Shown here: piece after piece, positions 1-6,627 of the stretch | How the letters are laid out: each line of letters opens with the position of its first letter | Position numbering within the stretch: the first letter of the stretch is position 1 | Source: an uncultured Christensenella sp. | GTDB taxonomy: Bacteria; Bacillota; Clostridia; Christensenellales; Pumilibacteraceae | Reading direction: 5' to 3' | DNA length: 6,627 nt | NCBI GenBank assembly: GCA_910578545.1 | Contig: CAJTPT010000015.1 | Span: 1-6,627 of the forward strand | Notes under the pieces: model-generated | The model's database searches: none | What the model was told of the DNA's origin: nothing | The model's input: the letters and a program-made list of their open reading frames with translations, nothing else | Translations under genes and position numbers: made by a program

Positions 1-3000
1 CTCAAAGGTGAGATAGCGGACTTAGCCAAAGAGATACCCATAGCACGCGACCAACTGGCTAACGGCCTCTACCAAACTATATCTAACGGCGTGCCGGAAG
101 ATAACTGGATAGAGTTTTTGAACACGTCGGGCCGGTCAGCTGTAGGCGGTTTGGCTGATATTAATAAAGTCGTCAGCGTTACCTCAACGCTTATTAAAAA
201 CTACGGTTTGGAATGGAGCGCGGCGGCCGACATACAGGACAAAATACAGCTGACCGCCAAAAATGGTGTAACCTCATTTGAGCAGCTATCACAAGCACTG
301 CCGAGGGTAACAGGTAACGCCACCACGCTGGGCGTGTCTATCGACGAACTTATGGGAACCTTTGCCACGCTTACGGGCGTGAGCGGTAACACGGCCGAGG
401 TTTCCACCCAGTTAGGCGCGATATTTACTGCGCTGGTTAAACCCAGCAGCGAGGCCGCAGAAATGGCGGCTAAGATGGGCATACAGTTTGATGCCGCTGC
501 AATACAAGCCGCTGGCGGTTTTCAAAATTTCCTAACCCAGTTAGACGGAAGTGTTAAGGCATACGCGCAAGCAAACGGCGTACTGGAGCAGGAAGTATAT
601 AGCAAACTGTTTGGTAGCGCGGAAGCCATACGTGCACTAATACCTTTACAGGGCGAGTTGGCCGACAAGTTTACGGCTAACGTCGCTAACATGGTTAACA
701 GTGCCGGTACAATGGATGCCGCCTACGCCGACATGAGCAGCCACGGCGAAGCCGTAAACCAAATGCTGCGCAATCAATGGGCGGCTTTTATAGACATCAT
801 CGCCAAGGTCACATCTGCCGCACAGCCGTATATCAATTTTACTGCCGGGCTACTTAGTACCGGATCAAGTGCGGCGATACTCATCACCACATTTAAGCAG
901 CTGAACGTACAGCAGGTAGCGGTAGCTACACGCGCCAAACTTGCAAGCGTGGCGATGACTGCGTTAGGGCTGCGTGGTAAATCCGCTGCCGCTACTGTGC
1001 GCGTTTTCAGTTCCGCTATGAAAGGTGGCGCGTATAGTGCCACGGCCTTAAAAATCGCACTGCGCGGTTTGCTAATCGCTACTGGTATCGGTGTGGCTAT
1101 CGCGGCGGTCACTACCATTATCGAGTATTTCGTAAATGCCGCCGATGACGCTACCGAAAGTGTTGATAAGCTCGACGATGCTACCGACGATTATACCCAG
1201 GCCGCCGCCGCTGCCAAAGTGCAGATAGACCGGGACACTAAGGCACTGGGCGATTTAATCAAGGCTAAAAAATCTACTAAGGAGTCCGTGCAGCATCTAA
1301 ACGAGGCCTACGGCGACCTTTTCGGGGCGCATAAAACCGCCGAAGAATGGTATAAAATCCTAACCGAAAAAAGCCAGCTGTATATAAAGCAGATTGGCTA
1401 CGAAGCGCAGGCCAAAGCATTAGCCGCTAAAGTTGCTGAGGCTTCGATTAATAAGGAACTGGCCGCCGAACGTAAAGCCGAATTAGAGCGAGCCGGAAAG
1501 CATAAGACCACGGAAACGAGAATAGCCGGGGGTACCAGCTATTACACCCAAACCTATACCATAGAAGTCGAAACCGAGGAATACAAACAGGCTAAAAAGG
1601 ATATGGCCGACGCTGCCGCGACCGAGACCGAACTACAAAAGCGTTTGGATGTCATTAGTAAAAAGACCGGCGAGGTAAGCGCGGAGATTAACAAAGGTTT
1701 GGCCGGTGCTAATGGCGAGGTTAAGGTTAGCCAAATGACATGGCAACAGTTAACCGACACTATCGAGAAAACCGAAAAGAGCCTAAAAAACACTACCGAT
1801 GCCGCCGAGATAAAGAAGCTACGCGCCTATAACGACCAGCTGAAAGCGCGTAAAAAAGTCTTAGAGGGTATGACCGGATTAGGTACCAAGCAAACGACGA
1901 AGAATAAAACCGCCGTAGCTGATCCTAAGACCTATGAGGAACTAAGTACCAATATCGAGATTTACAAAAAGAAGCTCACCGGAGCCGACACCGAGGAACA
2001 GCGCGTAATCCGTGAAAAAATCGCACGCTGGGAAAAGGCACACAAGGCTATCGAAATGGCACAGAAAGAGGCGGCACGCCCGGCTACGCTCACTACCTTA
2101 GAAGATATAGACCGGGAATTAAGTTACCAGCGCACAATAAGGCAAAAAACGACCGCCGAGAATATCGCGGGGATAGATGCCGAAATAAAGCGACTGGAAG
2201 AACTACGCGCCCAGTTAGAGCATAGCGGTTTTATTCCTACGCCTATCGCCGATATAAAGACGTATGAGGAACTAAACCGCGAACTGGCCTATTATACGGC
2301 CCTATTAGAAAAGGCCGACGCAACCCAGCGCGTAACCGTGCAAAAAAGCATTAACGATCTGAACGAACTAAAAAAAGCATGGGACTATGTTTTAGACGAC
2401 TTGAAAAAGCCGGGCGACGTTTCCGCGCTTAATTCCATCGAGGAATTAGACGAGGCTATAAGCTACTACCAGCAGAAGCAGAAAAAGGCAACTGGCGAAG
2501 AAATACAAAATATCCAGCTTACTATAAACGCCTACGAAAAGAAGCGTAACGCCCTACAGCGCGGTATCGAAATACCGTCTATGCAGCGCGAAGTGGCCGA
2601 GATAAACAAGTTAACCGGGCGAGAGTATAAAGTTAAGATTAGTGGCATGGGATTTGACGAACTGACCGCGAAAATTAACGAACTTAATCGCCTATTAAAT
2701 GACTTAGACCACCCGGTAACGGCTAACCAGCGTAAAGATATTGAAAGCCTTATAGCCACATACGAAAAGTGGCGAAAAGAGGGCATTAACGCCTTTGAAA
2801 CATTCCGTAACGGTTATGGTAGTCTCAAAGGTATAGGCGATGGTGTGGAAAGCATTACCGACATACTGAACGGCAACGCTAACGCATGGCAGACAGTTAC
2901 CGGCATAGTAGATGGCTTTTTGCAGATATACGACGGCATTAAAACCATCGTAGGCATTATCAATATGCTAAGTACCGCTACAACTGCACACACCACGGCA

Positions 3001-3495
3001 AAAGCCGCCGAAAGTGCCGCTATCGGTGTGGCTACCGGCGCACAGACCGCCGAGGCTGTAGCGGCCGAAACAAACGCCGCCGCACAAATTCCGGTAATCG
3101 CCGCTAATAAACTGGCGACTGCAAGTTACATGGAGTTAGCCGCCGCCGCTTATTTCGCCGCTCATGCCTCTATACCGTTTGCCGGTTTTGGTATCGCTTC
3201 CGGATTTGTAACCGCCGCTACAGCAATGGTGCAAGCTATCGGCGTTATGCCTTTTGCCGACGGTGGTATAGTGAGCGGCCCGACCGTCGGACTTATCGGC
3301 GAGTACGCCGGAGCATCTAATAACCCCGAAGTCGTCGCCCCACTCGACAAGCTGCGCGGTATGCTTAATCCAGTAGGCGAGCCAGTAATTATCGGTGGCA
3401 CGCTTCGCGCTTCCGGGCGTGAGATTGTTTGCGTACTGGCTAACGAAACACGGATCGCCAGTAAATCGGGTAGGAAAACAAACATAAAACTCTGA
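1..3495 (+). CDS. Phage tail tape measure protein, TP901 family (5'-truncated)
   Basis: The frame is open from base 1, so the gene begins upstream; 1164 residues and a TGA stop are visible. The GTG at 91 is an internal codon, because recognisable family sequence precedes it. Tape measure proteins fill the tail tube, set its length and are ejected ahead of the DNA. Using window residue numbers, residues 1-300 match the TP901 core, with landmarks such as ISNGVP, EFLNTSGRSAVGGL and LVKPSSEAAEMAAKMGIQF. Residues 353-378 form a hydrophobic segment containing TGIGVAIAAVTTII. Residues 380-570 are Lys/Glu/Ala-rich and probably helical. Residues 579-928 carry six degenerate repeats, annotated separately. 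Residues 980-1083 are Ala-rich and end in a second hydrophobic stretch. The C-terminus has FADGGIVSGPTVGLIGE (1085-1101) followed by NPEVVAPLDKL, a signature I associate with Bacteroidetes tape measures. At the usual ~1.5 angstrom per residue, the visible part alone would span about 170 nm, if it is not processed. Only one Cys is visible. The family call is firm; tail type is not determined. Confidence 0.95.
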   Translation, partial: LKGEIADLAKEIPIARDQLANGLYQTISNGVPEDNWIEFLNTSGRSAVGGLADINKVVSVTSTLIKNYGLEWSAAADIQDKIQLTAKNGVTSFEQLSQALPRVTGNATTLGVSIDELMGTFATLTGVSGNTAEVSTQLGAIFTALVKPSSEAAEMAAKMGIQFDAAAIQAAGGFQNFLTQLDGSVKAYAQANGVLEQEVYSKLFGSAEAIRALIPLQGELADKFTANVANMVNSAGTMDAAYADMSSHGEAVNQMLRNQWAAFIDIIAKVTSAAQPYINFTAGLLSTGSSAAILITTFKQLNVQQVAVATRAKLASVAMTALGLRGKSAAATVRVFSSAMKGGAYSATALKIALRGLLIATGIGVAIAAVTTIIEYFVNAADDATESVDKLDDATDDYTQAAAAAKVQIDRDTKALGDLIKAKKSTKESVQHLNEAYGDLFGAHKTAEEWYKILTEKSQLYIKQIGYEAQAKALAAKVAEASINKELAAERKAELERAGKHKTTETRIAGGTSYYTQTYTIEVETEEYKQAKKDMADAAATETELQKRLDVISKKTGEVSAEINKGLAGANGEVKVSQMTWQQLTDTIEKTEKSLKNTTDAAEIKKLRAYNDQLKARKKVLEGMTGLGTKQTTKNKTAVADPKTYEELSTNIEIYKKKLTGADTEEQRVIREKIARWEKAHKAIEMAQKEAARPATLTTLEDIDRELSYQRTIRQKTTAENIAGIDAEIKRLEELRAQLEHSGFIPTPIADIKTYEELNRELAYYTALLEKADATQRVTVQKSINDLNELKKAWDYVLDDLKKPGDVSALNSIEELDEAISYYQQKQKKATGEEIQNIQLTINAYEKKRNALQRGIEIPSMQREVAEINKLTGREYKVKISGMGFDELTAKINELNRLLNDLDHPVTANQRKDIESLIATYEKWRKEGINAFETFRNGYGSLKGIGDGVESITDILNGNANAWQTVTGIVDGFLQIYDGIKTIVGIINMLSTATTAHTTAKAAESAAIGVATGAQTAEAVAAETNAAAQIPVIAANKLATASYMELAAAAYFAAHASIPFAGFGIASGFVTAATAMVQAIGVMPFADGGIVSGPTVGLIGEYAGASNNPEVVAPLDKLRGMLNPVGEPVIIGGTLRASGREIVCVLANETRIASKSGRKTNIKL
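1735..2784 (+). repeat. Six degenerate ~55-residue helical-hairpin repeats within the tape measure protein
   Basis: Aligned unit starts lie at bases 1735, 1927, 2092, 2257, 2431 and 2647, giving spacings of 64, 55, 55, 58 and 72 residues. Each unit opens with a motif like KTYEEL (variants MTWQQL, TTLEDI, NSIEEL, MGFDEL). A first helix follows, containing patterns such as ELAYY or AISYY. Each unit then has a short polar turn and a second helix of the form IxxxIxxxExxxxA, and ends in a Pro/Gly-containing linker in several copies. Units 2, 3 and 4 are exactly 165 bases apart. Units 2 and 4 still share 18 of 19 bases at their starts (1927-1945 and 2257-2275, differing at 1932/2262). The alignment was made by eye. 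The repeats look like old internal duplications that now vary mainly in their linkers. Confidence 0.75.
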
Positions 3496-3500
3496 CATTT

Positions 3501-6173
3501 ATGTATTTTTACGGAAGTTTTTTAACGCAGTTAGGTGAAACGGTTACGGTACATATCGTTACCGAGAACAGCCGCGCCCAGCAGGTAGAAATCGGCGACG
3601 AAAAAAGCGGCGTATTTTTCACTACTAACCCGGTGGAAATCGAAAGTAGCGTAAATGATACTTTTGACCACTTACTGCGCAGCCAAGCAACCATAAGACT
3701 TTTAACACGCGATTTTATACAGGATTTGTTTTGCACATCATGTATGGACGCAGTGGTAAATATATTCAAGGGTAATAAATGTATCTTTGCCGGATTTATC
3801 GAGCCGCAGACCTATTCACAAGGCTATAACGAAGTTTACGACGAACTGGAAATATCATGTATCGACGTACTTTCCGCGCTGCAATACTCTAAGTATCGTA
3901 ACGTAGGCGGTTTGGGCGTGCTGTATGAAGTTGTCAAGGCTAACGCCGATCAGCGTATATTTGGCGATATTATCGGCGATATACTTAACGGGGCGTGTGT
4001 CTCTATCGACATTACTAGGGTTGGTGGCGTGCAATATTTTTATGATGGGAGTAAAGCACTAACCGCTAACGCTGACCGCTACGGGATCTTTACGCAGCTG
4101 GCGATATCCGAACTTTTATTTTTAGGCGAAGAAGAGGATGACGTATGGCTGCAGGACAAGGTGTTAGCGTCTATACTCAAATACCTTAATTTGCACATAG
4201 TACAGGACGGATTGCAATTTTATATCTTTTCATGGGAGAGTGTGAAAAGCTCTAATGCTATAATATGGCGCGAGCTAACTACCGGCACGGCTAAAACCAC
4301 GACTAAGAACTGCATCGTATTTGACGTGAATAATGCCGCCTCTAACGACACGACTATAAGCATCGGCGAGGTATTTAACCAAATATTATTGACTTGCAAG
4401 GTGGAAAGCGTCGAGAGCATAATAGAAAGCCCATTAGACGAAAACGCCTTAGTGTCGCCTTATTCCAACAAACAAAAATACCTTACTGAACTATCTGCAG
4501 ACGGCAAAGATGAAAAAGCCTATACCGCTTTTTTCAATATGTGTCACGATGTTAATACCAATTACACCGGAGGAATTATTACTGATTGGTATTTACAAGT
4601 AATGAATAATCCTAACTGGACTTTTCCGATTGATGGAGCAAGCGCAAATTTTATTGATAAATATTGCCAAAACAACGCTAACCAACAGGCATTACCCAAC
4701 CATATGCATAGAACACAGTGCGCCGCCATCATATCATTAGGCAAGGTGGAAAAGAAAACCGACTTAAAGGATAACGCCCCTGTATCTAAAATTGACATGA
4801 CAAATTATTTGGTTATAAGCGTGAACGGCAACGGCTCTGACGACGAGCAAATGGCATACCCAACTGAAGCCATCCTTAGAGATAGTGCACCCTGCGCCGT
4901 ATATCAGGGCTGTACTACTGGCGGTATATACTCACCGTCTGACCCCGATGCGACAAACTATATTGTACTGTCCGGCAAAATCGTGCTAAATCCTATTATG
5001 GCTTTTACCCGTGGCTACAAGATCCTGCACGATGCTAATAACTGGGATGAGTGGCTCGGCCCGGTAGTATGGCATGTGACCGTACCGAGTCGCACCAACG
5101 ACGACGGCCGATACTACACCCAGAAGTATTATAAAGCAGCCACACCATTTAATACACCTGTATGGGATGAGAACACCGCACGCGGCTTAGTTCCGTTTAC
5201 TGAAACCGGCCCCCAGCAGTATGAATTTAAGTACAGTGCTGTAGGTGACAGCACCGACAAAATTTCAAAAATAGCAGTGCTGGCATGTATGCTTATTATT
5301 GGCGACAAATGCGTAGTGGAAACTGGCACCAACGGCCAAATTTCCGATTTTGAATGGCGTAAGTATAAGACTCGCGAGCAGTGCGCGGATGATGACGAGT
5401 ATTACCAGCAAAGTTTTACTATCGGATTCGACCCCGCAATAGGTGATAAGCTGATAGGCACCGAGTTTGACCTACAAAACAATATCGACTATAGCGTAGG
5501 TATCGACGCGGAGGGTATAGCTATACCGATACGGAAAAGGGACAAGTTAAGCGGCAAAGTAAAATTTATGATTTTAGGTCCGGTAAATTCTATGTGGGGC
5601 GAAATCACACGCCGACACCCTACATGGTTTAGGCGCGAAAAATGGGGCGAAAATTCCGTGCCTTTACTGGCTCATGTAAGCAGTATTTTTATGAAATCCT
5701 TTGAGGTGAAAATCTACAGCGACAACGGTCTAATAAATAATACTGGAGATAACGATATTATCTACATGAGCGATACGCGCGAGAACTTTGTAAACCGCAA
5801 AGATGACATAGAGTTTGAGATAAACAGCGCACTGACACTGGCCGAGTGCCAACAGTTAGGCGTAACCGATACTGTCAAACTTTCAACGCCGATAGACTTA
5901 TCCACCAGCTACGGTCTATTATCTATATACGACCATAACAAACAGCAACAGGCAAAACCCGAACAACTTTATGTCGATAGCTATTATACCGAATATCATA
6001 AGCCACGCATACAAATGGTGCAGAAAATCGACGACCGCGTAGGTATCGCCGAATATTTCAACCAGTATAAACACCCGGCTATGCCTGATAAGGTTTTTTA
6101 TGCGCAAGGAATAAGCCGTAATCTTATAGAGGGCTACGCCGAACTAACGATAAAGGAAGTTTGGAATGATTGA
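3501..6173 (+). CDS. Large phage tail protein, probable tail hub/tip component (890 residues)
   Basis: The gene starts with ATG at 3501, five bases after the tape measure stop, and ends with TGA at 6171-6173. No purine-rich Shine-Dalgarno sequence precedes the ATG, which is normal in Bacteroidetes. The N-terminus (MYFYGSF, then a beta-rich stretch leading to FAGFIEP near residues 97-103 and LSCxDxLSALxY-like sequence) looks like the tube-facing start of hub proteins in Bacteroidetes prophages. The middle contains TDWYLQV (361-367), and from about residue 430 to 720 the sequence appears rich in beta strands and aromatics. The C-terminal part carries NDIIYMSD, DIEFEINSAL (749-778 region), KPEQLYVDSYY (819-829) and a final QGISRNLIEGYAEL. 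I recognise this combination as a recurring but poorly named Bacteroidales prophage tail protein. No protease, lysozyme or other catalytic motif was found. It has 16 cysteines, against one in the visible tape measure. The hub role is inferred from position directly after the tape measure and from size; a Dit-Tal-like fused protein is an alternative. Confidence 0.87.
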   Translation: MYFYGSFLTQLGETVTVHIVTENSRAQQVEIGDEKSGVFFTTNPVEIESSVNDTFDHLLRSQATIRLLTRDFIQDLFCTSCMDAVVNIFKGNKCIFAGFIEPQTYSQGYNEVYDELEISCIDVLSALQYSKYRNVGGLGVLYEVVKANADQRIFGDIIGDILNGACVSIDITRVGGVQYFYDGSKALTANADRYGIFTQLAISELLFLGEEEDDVWLQDKVLASILKYLNLHIVQDGLQFYIFSWESVKSSNAIIWRELTTGTAKTTTKNCIVFDVNNAASNDTTISIGEVFNQILLTCKVESVESIIESPLDENALVSPYSNKQKYLTELSADGKDEKAYTAFFNMCHDVNTNYTGGIITDWYLQVMNNPNWTFPIDGASANFIDKYCQNNANQQALPNHMHRTQCAAIISLGKVEKKTDLKDNAPVSKIDMTNYLVISVNGNGSDDEQMAYPTEAILRDSAPCAVYQGCTTGGIYSPSDPDATNYIVLSGKIVLNPIMAFTRGYKILHDANNWDEWLGPVVWHVTVPSRTNDDGRYYTQKYYKAATPFNTPVWDENTARGLVPFTETGPQQYEFKYSAVGDSTDKISKIAVLACMLIIGDKCVVETGTNGQISDFEWRKYKTREQCADDDEYYQQSFTIGFDPAIGDKLIGTEFDLQNNIDYSVGIDAEGIAIPIRKRDKLSGKVKFMILGPVNSMWGEITRRHPTWFRREKWGENSVPLLAHVSSIFMKSFEVKIYSDNGLINNTGDNDIIYMSDTRENFVNRKDDIEFEINSALTLAECQQLGVTDTVKLSTPIDLSTSYGLLSIYDHNKQQQAKPEQLYVDSYYTEYHKPRIQMVQKIDDRVGIAEYFNQYKHPAMPDKVFYAQGISRNLIEGYAELTIKEVWND
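6152..6159 (+). promoter_or_regulatory. Possible ribosome binding site for the third tail gene
   Basis: The purine-rich AAAGGAAG lies inside the end of the 890-residue gene and finishes six bases before the ATG at 6166, a good Shine-Dalgarno spacing. The ATG overlaps the upstream stop (ATGATTGA, 6166-6173), so ribosomes ending the hub gene could restart here. The motif also encodes Lys-Glu in the hub frame, so it may be coincidence, and Bacteroidetes rarely rely on such sites. Confidence 0.4.
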
Positions 6174-6627
6174 CGTAAAGCTGATTAAAAAGCCGAAAAA
6201 TAACGGCACGTCGAGCGACAGCGGTATAGCTACCAATGGCAACGGCTACAATGTCGGCGGCCTTACAAAGGAAGCTATGCACGCCGCGCGTGCGGATTTA
6301 GCTATGTATGCCGAAAGAGCCGGTAAAGCAAATGATGCTATACACGCGCAGGAAGCCGACCACGCTAATTTAGCCTTTGACTTAGACCCGGACAGCCCTA
6401 TACGCGACCAATTCCTGAGCCGCATAGCCGACGACATAGCCGAGGGGCACATTACATTTCAGCAAGGATTAACCGCCGTTGGTTTAGCCATATTCCGAGA
6501 CGGCGCACATTTTGGCGAGTTCATTAAATCGCTGTATGCCGGAAAGGGCGCAGGTATCGATAAAAACGGTAACGCCGAATTTGAAAGCGTGCGTGTGCGC
6601 AGCTATTTTGAAACTATGGAGTATATC
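6166..6627 (+). CDS. Tail-tip/baseplate-associated structural protein (3'-truncated)
   Basis: The first 154 residues are visible and the frame is still open at the window end. The ATG at 6166 is chosen because an AAAGGAAG lies just upstream and because it overlaps the preceding stop by 8 bases, a usual arrangement in phage operons. The protein begins with a basic, low-complexity segment (MIDVKLIKKPKNN, then Gly/Ser/Asn-rich). A perfect Ala-x-x repeat follows (residues 37-72), then DLDPDSP. Next comes a compact block with ITFQQGLTAVGLAIF, FGEFIKSLYAGKGAGID and GNAEFESVRVRSYFE. I associate this block with a protein that follows the hub in many Bacteroides prophages. Its exact role is not established to my knowledge; position and the repeat suggest a connector between the tail tip and receptor-binding proteins. 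No enzymatic motif is visible. Membership of the family is fairly secure; function is inference. Confidence 0.87.
   Translation, partial: MIDVKLIKKPKNNGTSSDSGIATNGNGYNVGGLTKEAMHAARADLAMYAERAGKANDAIHAQEADHANLAFDLDPDSPIRDQFLSRIADDIAEGHITFQQGLTAVGLAIFRDGAHFGEFIKSLYAGKGAGIDKNGNAEFESVRVRSYFETMEYI
6274..6381 (+). repeat. Twelve consecutive Ala-x-x triplets in the third tail protein
   Basis: Alanine occupies residues 37, 40, 43, 46, 49, 52, 55, 58, 61, 64, 67 and 70 without a break, a strict 9-base period at the DNA level. The residues between are mostly polar or charged (His, Asp, Glu, Arg, Asn, Lys), with Met, Leu, Tyr and Ile at a few places. All four alanine codons are used, so protein-level constraint rather than recent DNA slippage maintains the pattern. 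The phase stops at the DLDPDSP sequence. Similar Ala-every-third linkers occur in various phage fibre proteins, but no structure can be assigned from sequence alone. Confidence 0.9.

Noticed and set aside
91..93. GTG as the start codon of the tape measure gene
   Set aside because: The same frame is open to base 1 and its residues 1-30 (including ALYQ-like LYQTISNGV) match the TP901 core, so the gene is truncated by the window edge and does not start here.
2370..2376. Run of seven A (A-AAA-AAA) as a programmed frameshift site in the tape measure
   Set aside because: A -1 shift reaches a stop after about 18 codons, near 2430. No downstream structure was apparent, and Lys-rich AAA codons explain this and other A runs. 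The usual tail-chaperone frameshift would lie upstream of this gene, outside the window.
3136..3498. Open frames of about 110-120 codons overlapping the end of the tape measure gene in other frames
   Set aside because: They lie within a well-supported coding region, have no recognisable protein features and arise readily in Ala-rich, GCC-rich sequence. The same holds for the other shorter antisense frames across the window.
3496..3500. Terminator or promoter between the tape measure and hub genes
   Set aside because: The gap is five bases, with no inverted repeat or T-run around it; continuous transcription is the simpler reading.
3782..3789. TATCTTTG matching the Bacteroides -7 promoter consensus TAnnTTTG (also TACTTTTG at 3659-3666)
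   Set aside because: Both lie inside the hub gene, have no TTTG element at the proper upstream distance and lead to no gene start; chance matches are expected.
1..6627. Stop-codon reassignment as in some gut phages
   Set aside because: Both long genes read through without internal TAG or TGA and end in TGA at natural positions, so the standard bacterial code suffices.
1..6627. tRNA genes, CRISPR arrays, insertion sequences, attachment sites
   Set aside because: No cloverleaf-like sequence, regularly spaced direct repeats, terminal inverted repeats or transposase frame was seen; essentially the whole window is accounted for by three tail genes.

Overview
The window is a slice of a phage or prophage tail module, entirely coding on the + strand. 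It most likely comes from a Bacteroidales host (Bacteroides, Parabacteroides or a relative). The host call rests on the resemblance of all three proteins to tail proteins I associate with Bacteroidetes prophages, and on the lack of a clear Shine-Dalgarno sequence before the middle gene. It is an inference, because no host gene or integration site is visible. The standard genetic code fits: two very long frames contain no internal stop, and both visible stops are TGA.

Layout: bases 1-3495 hold the 3' part (1164 residues) of a TP901-type tail tape measure protein whose start lies upstream of the window. After a 5-base gap, bases 3501-6173 encode an 890-residue tail protein, probably the hub or tail-tip component. 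Overlapping its stop by 8 bases, a third gene starts at 6166 and runs off the window end (154 residues seen). It is a probable tail-tip, baseplate or fibre-attachment protein. There is no intergenic stretch long enough for a promoter or terminator, so the three genes probably share one late transcript.

Inferred logic: the tape measure sets tail length and may help form the channel for DNA entry. The 890-residue protein would cap the distal end of the tube, and the third protein would link this tip to receptor-binding parts encoded downstream.

The module is of a recognisable type, and I see no new defence or regulatory system. The most interesting signals lie inside the genes: six degenerate ~55-residue helical repeats in the tape measure, an uninterrupted run of 12 Ala-x-x triplets in the third protein, and a marked shortage of GATC across the window.
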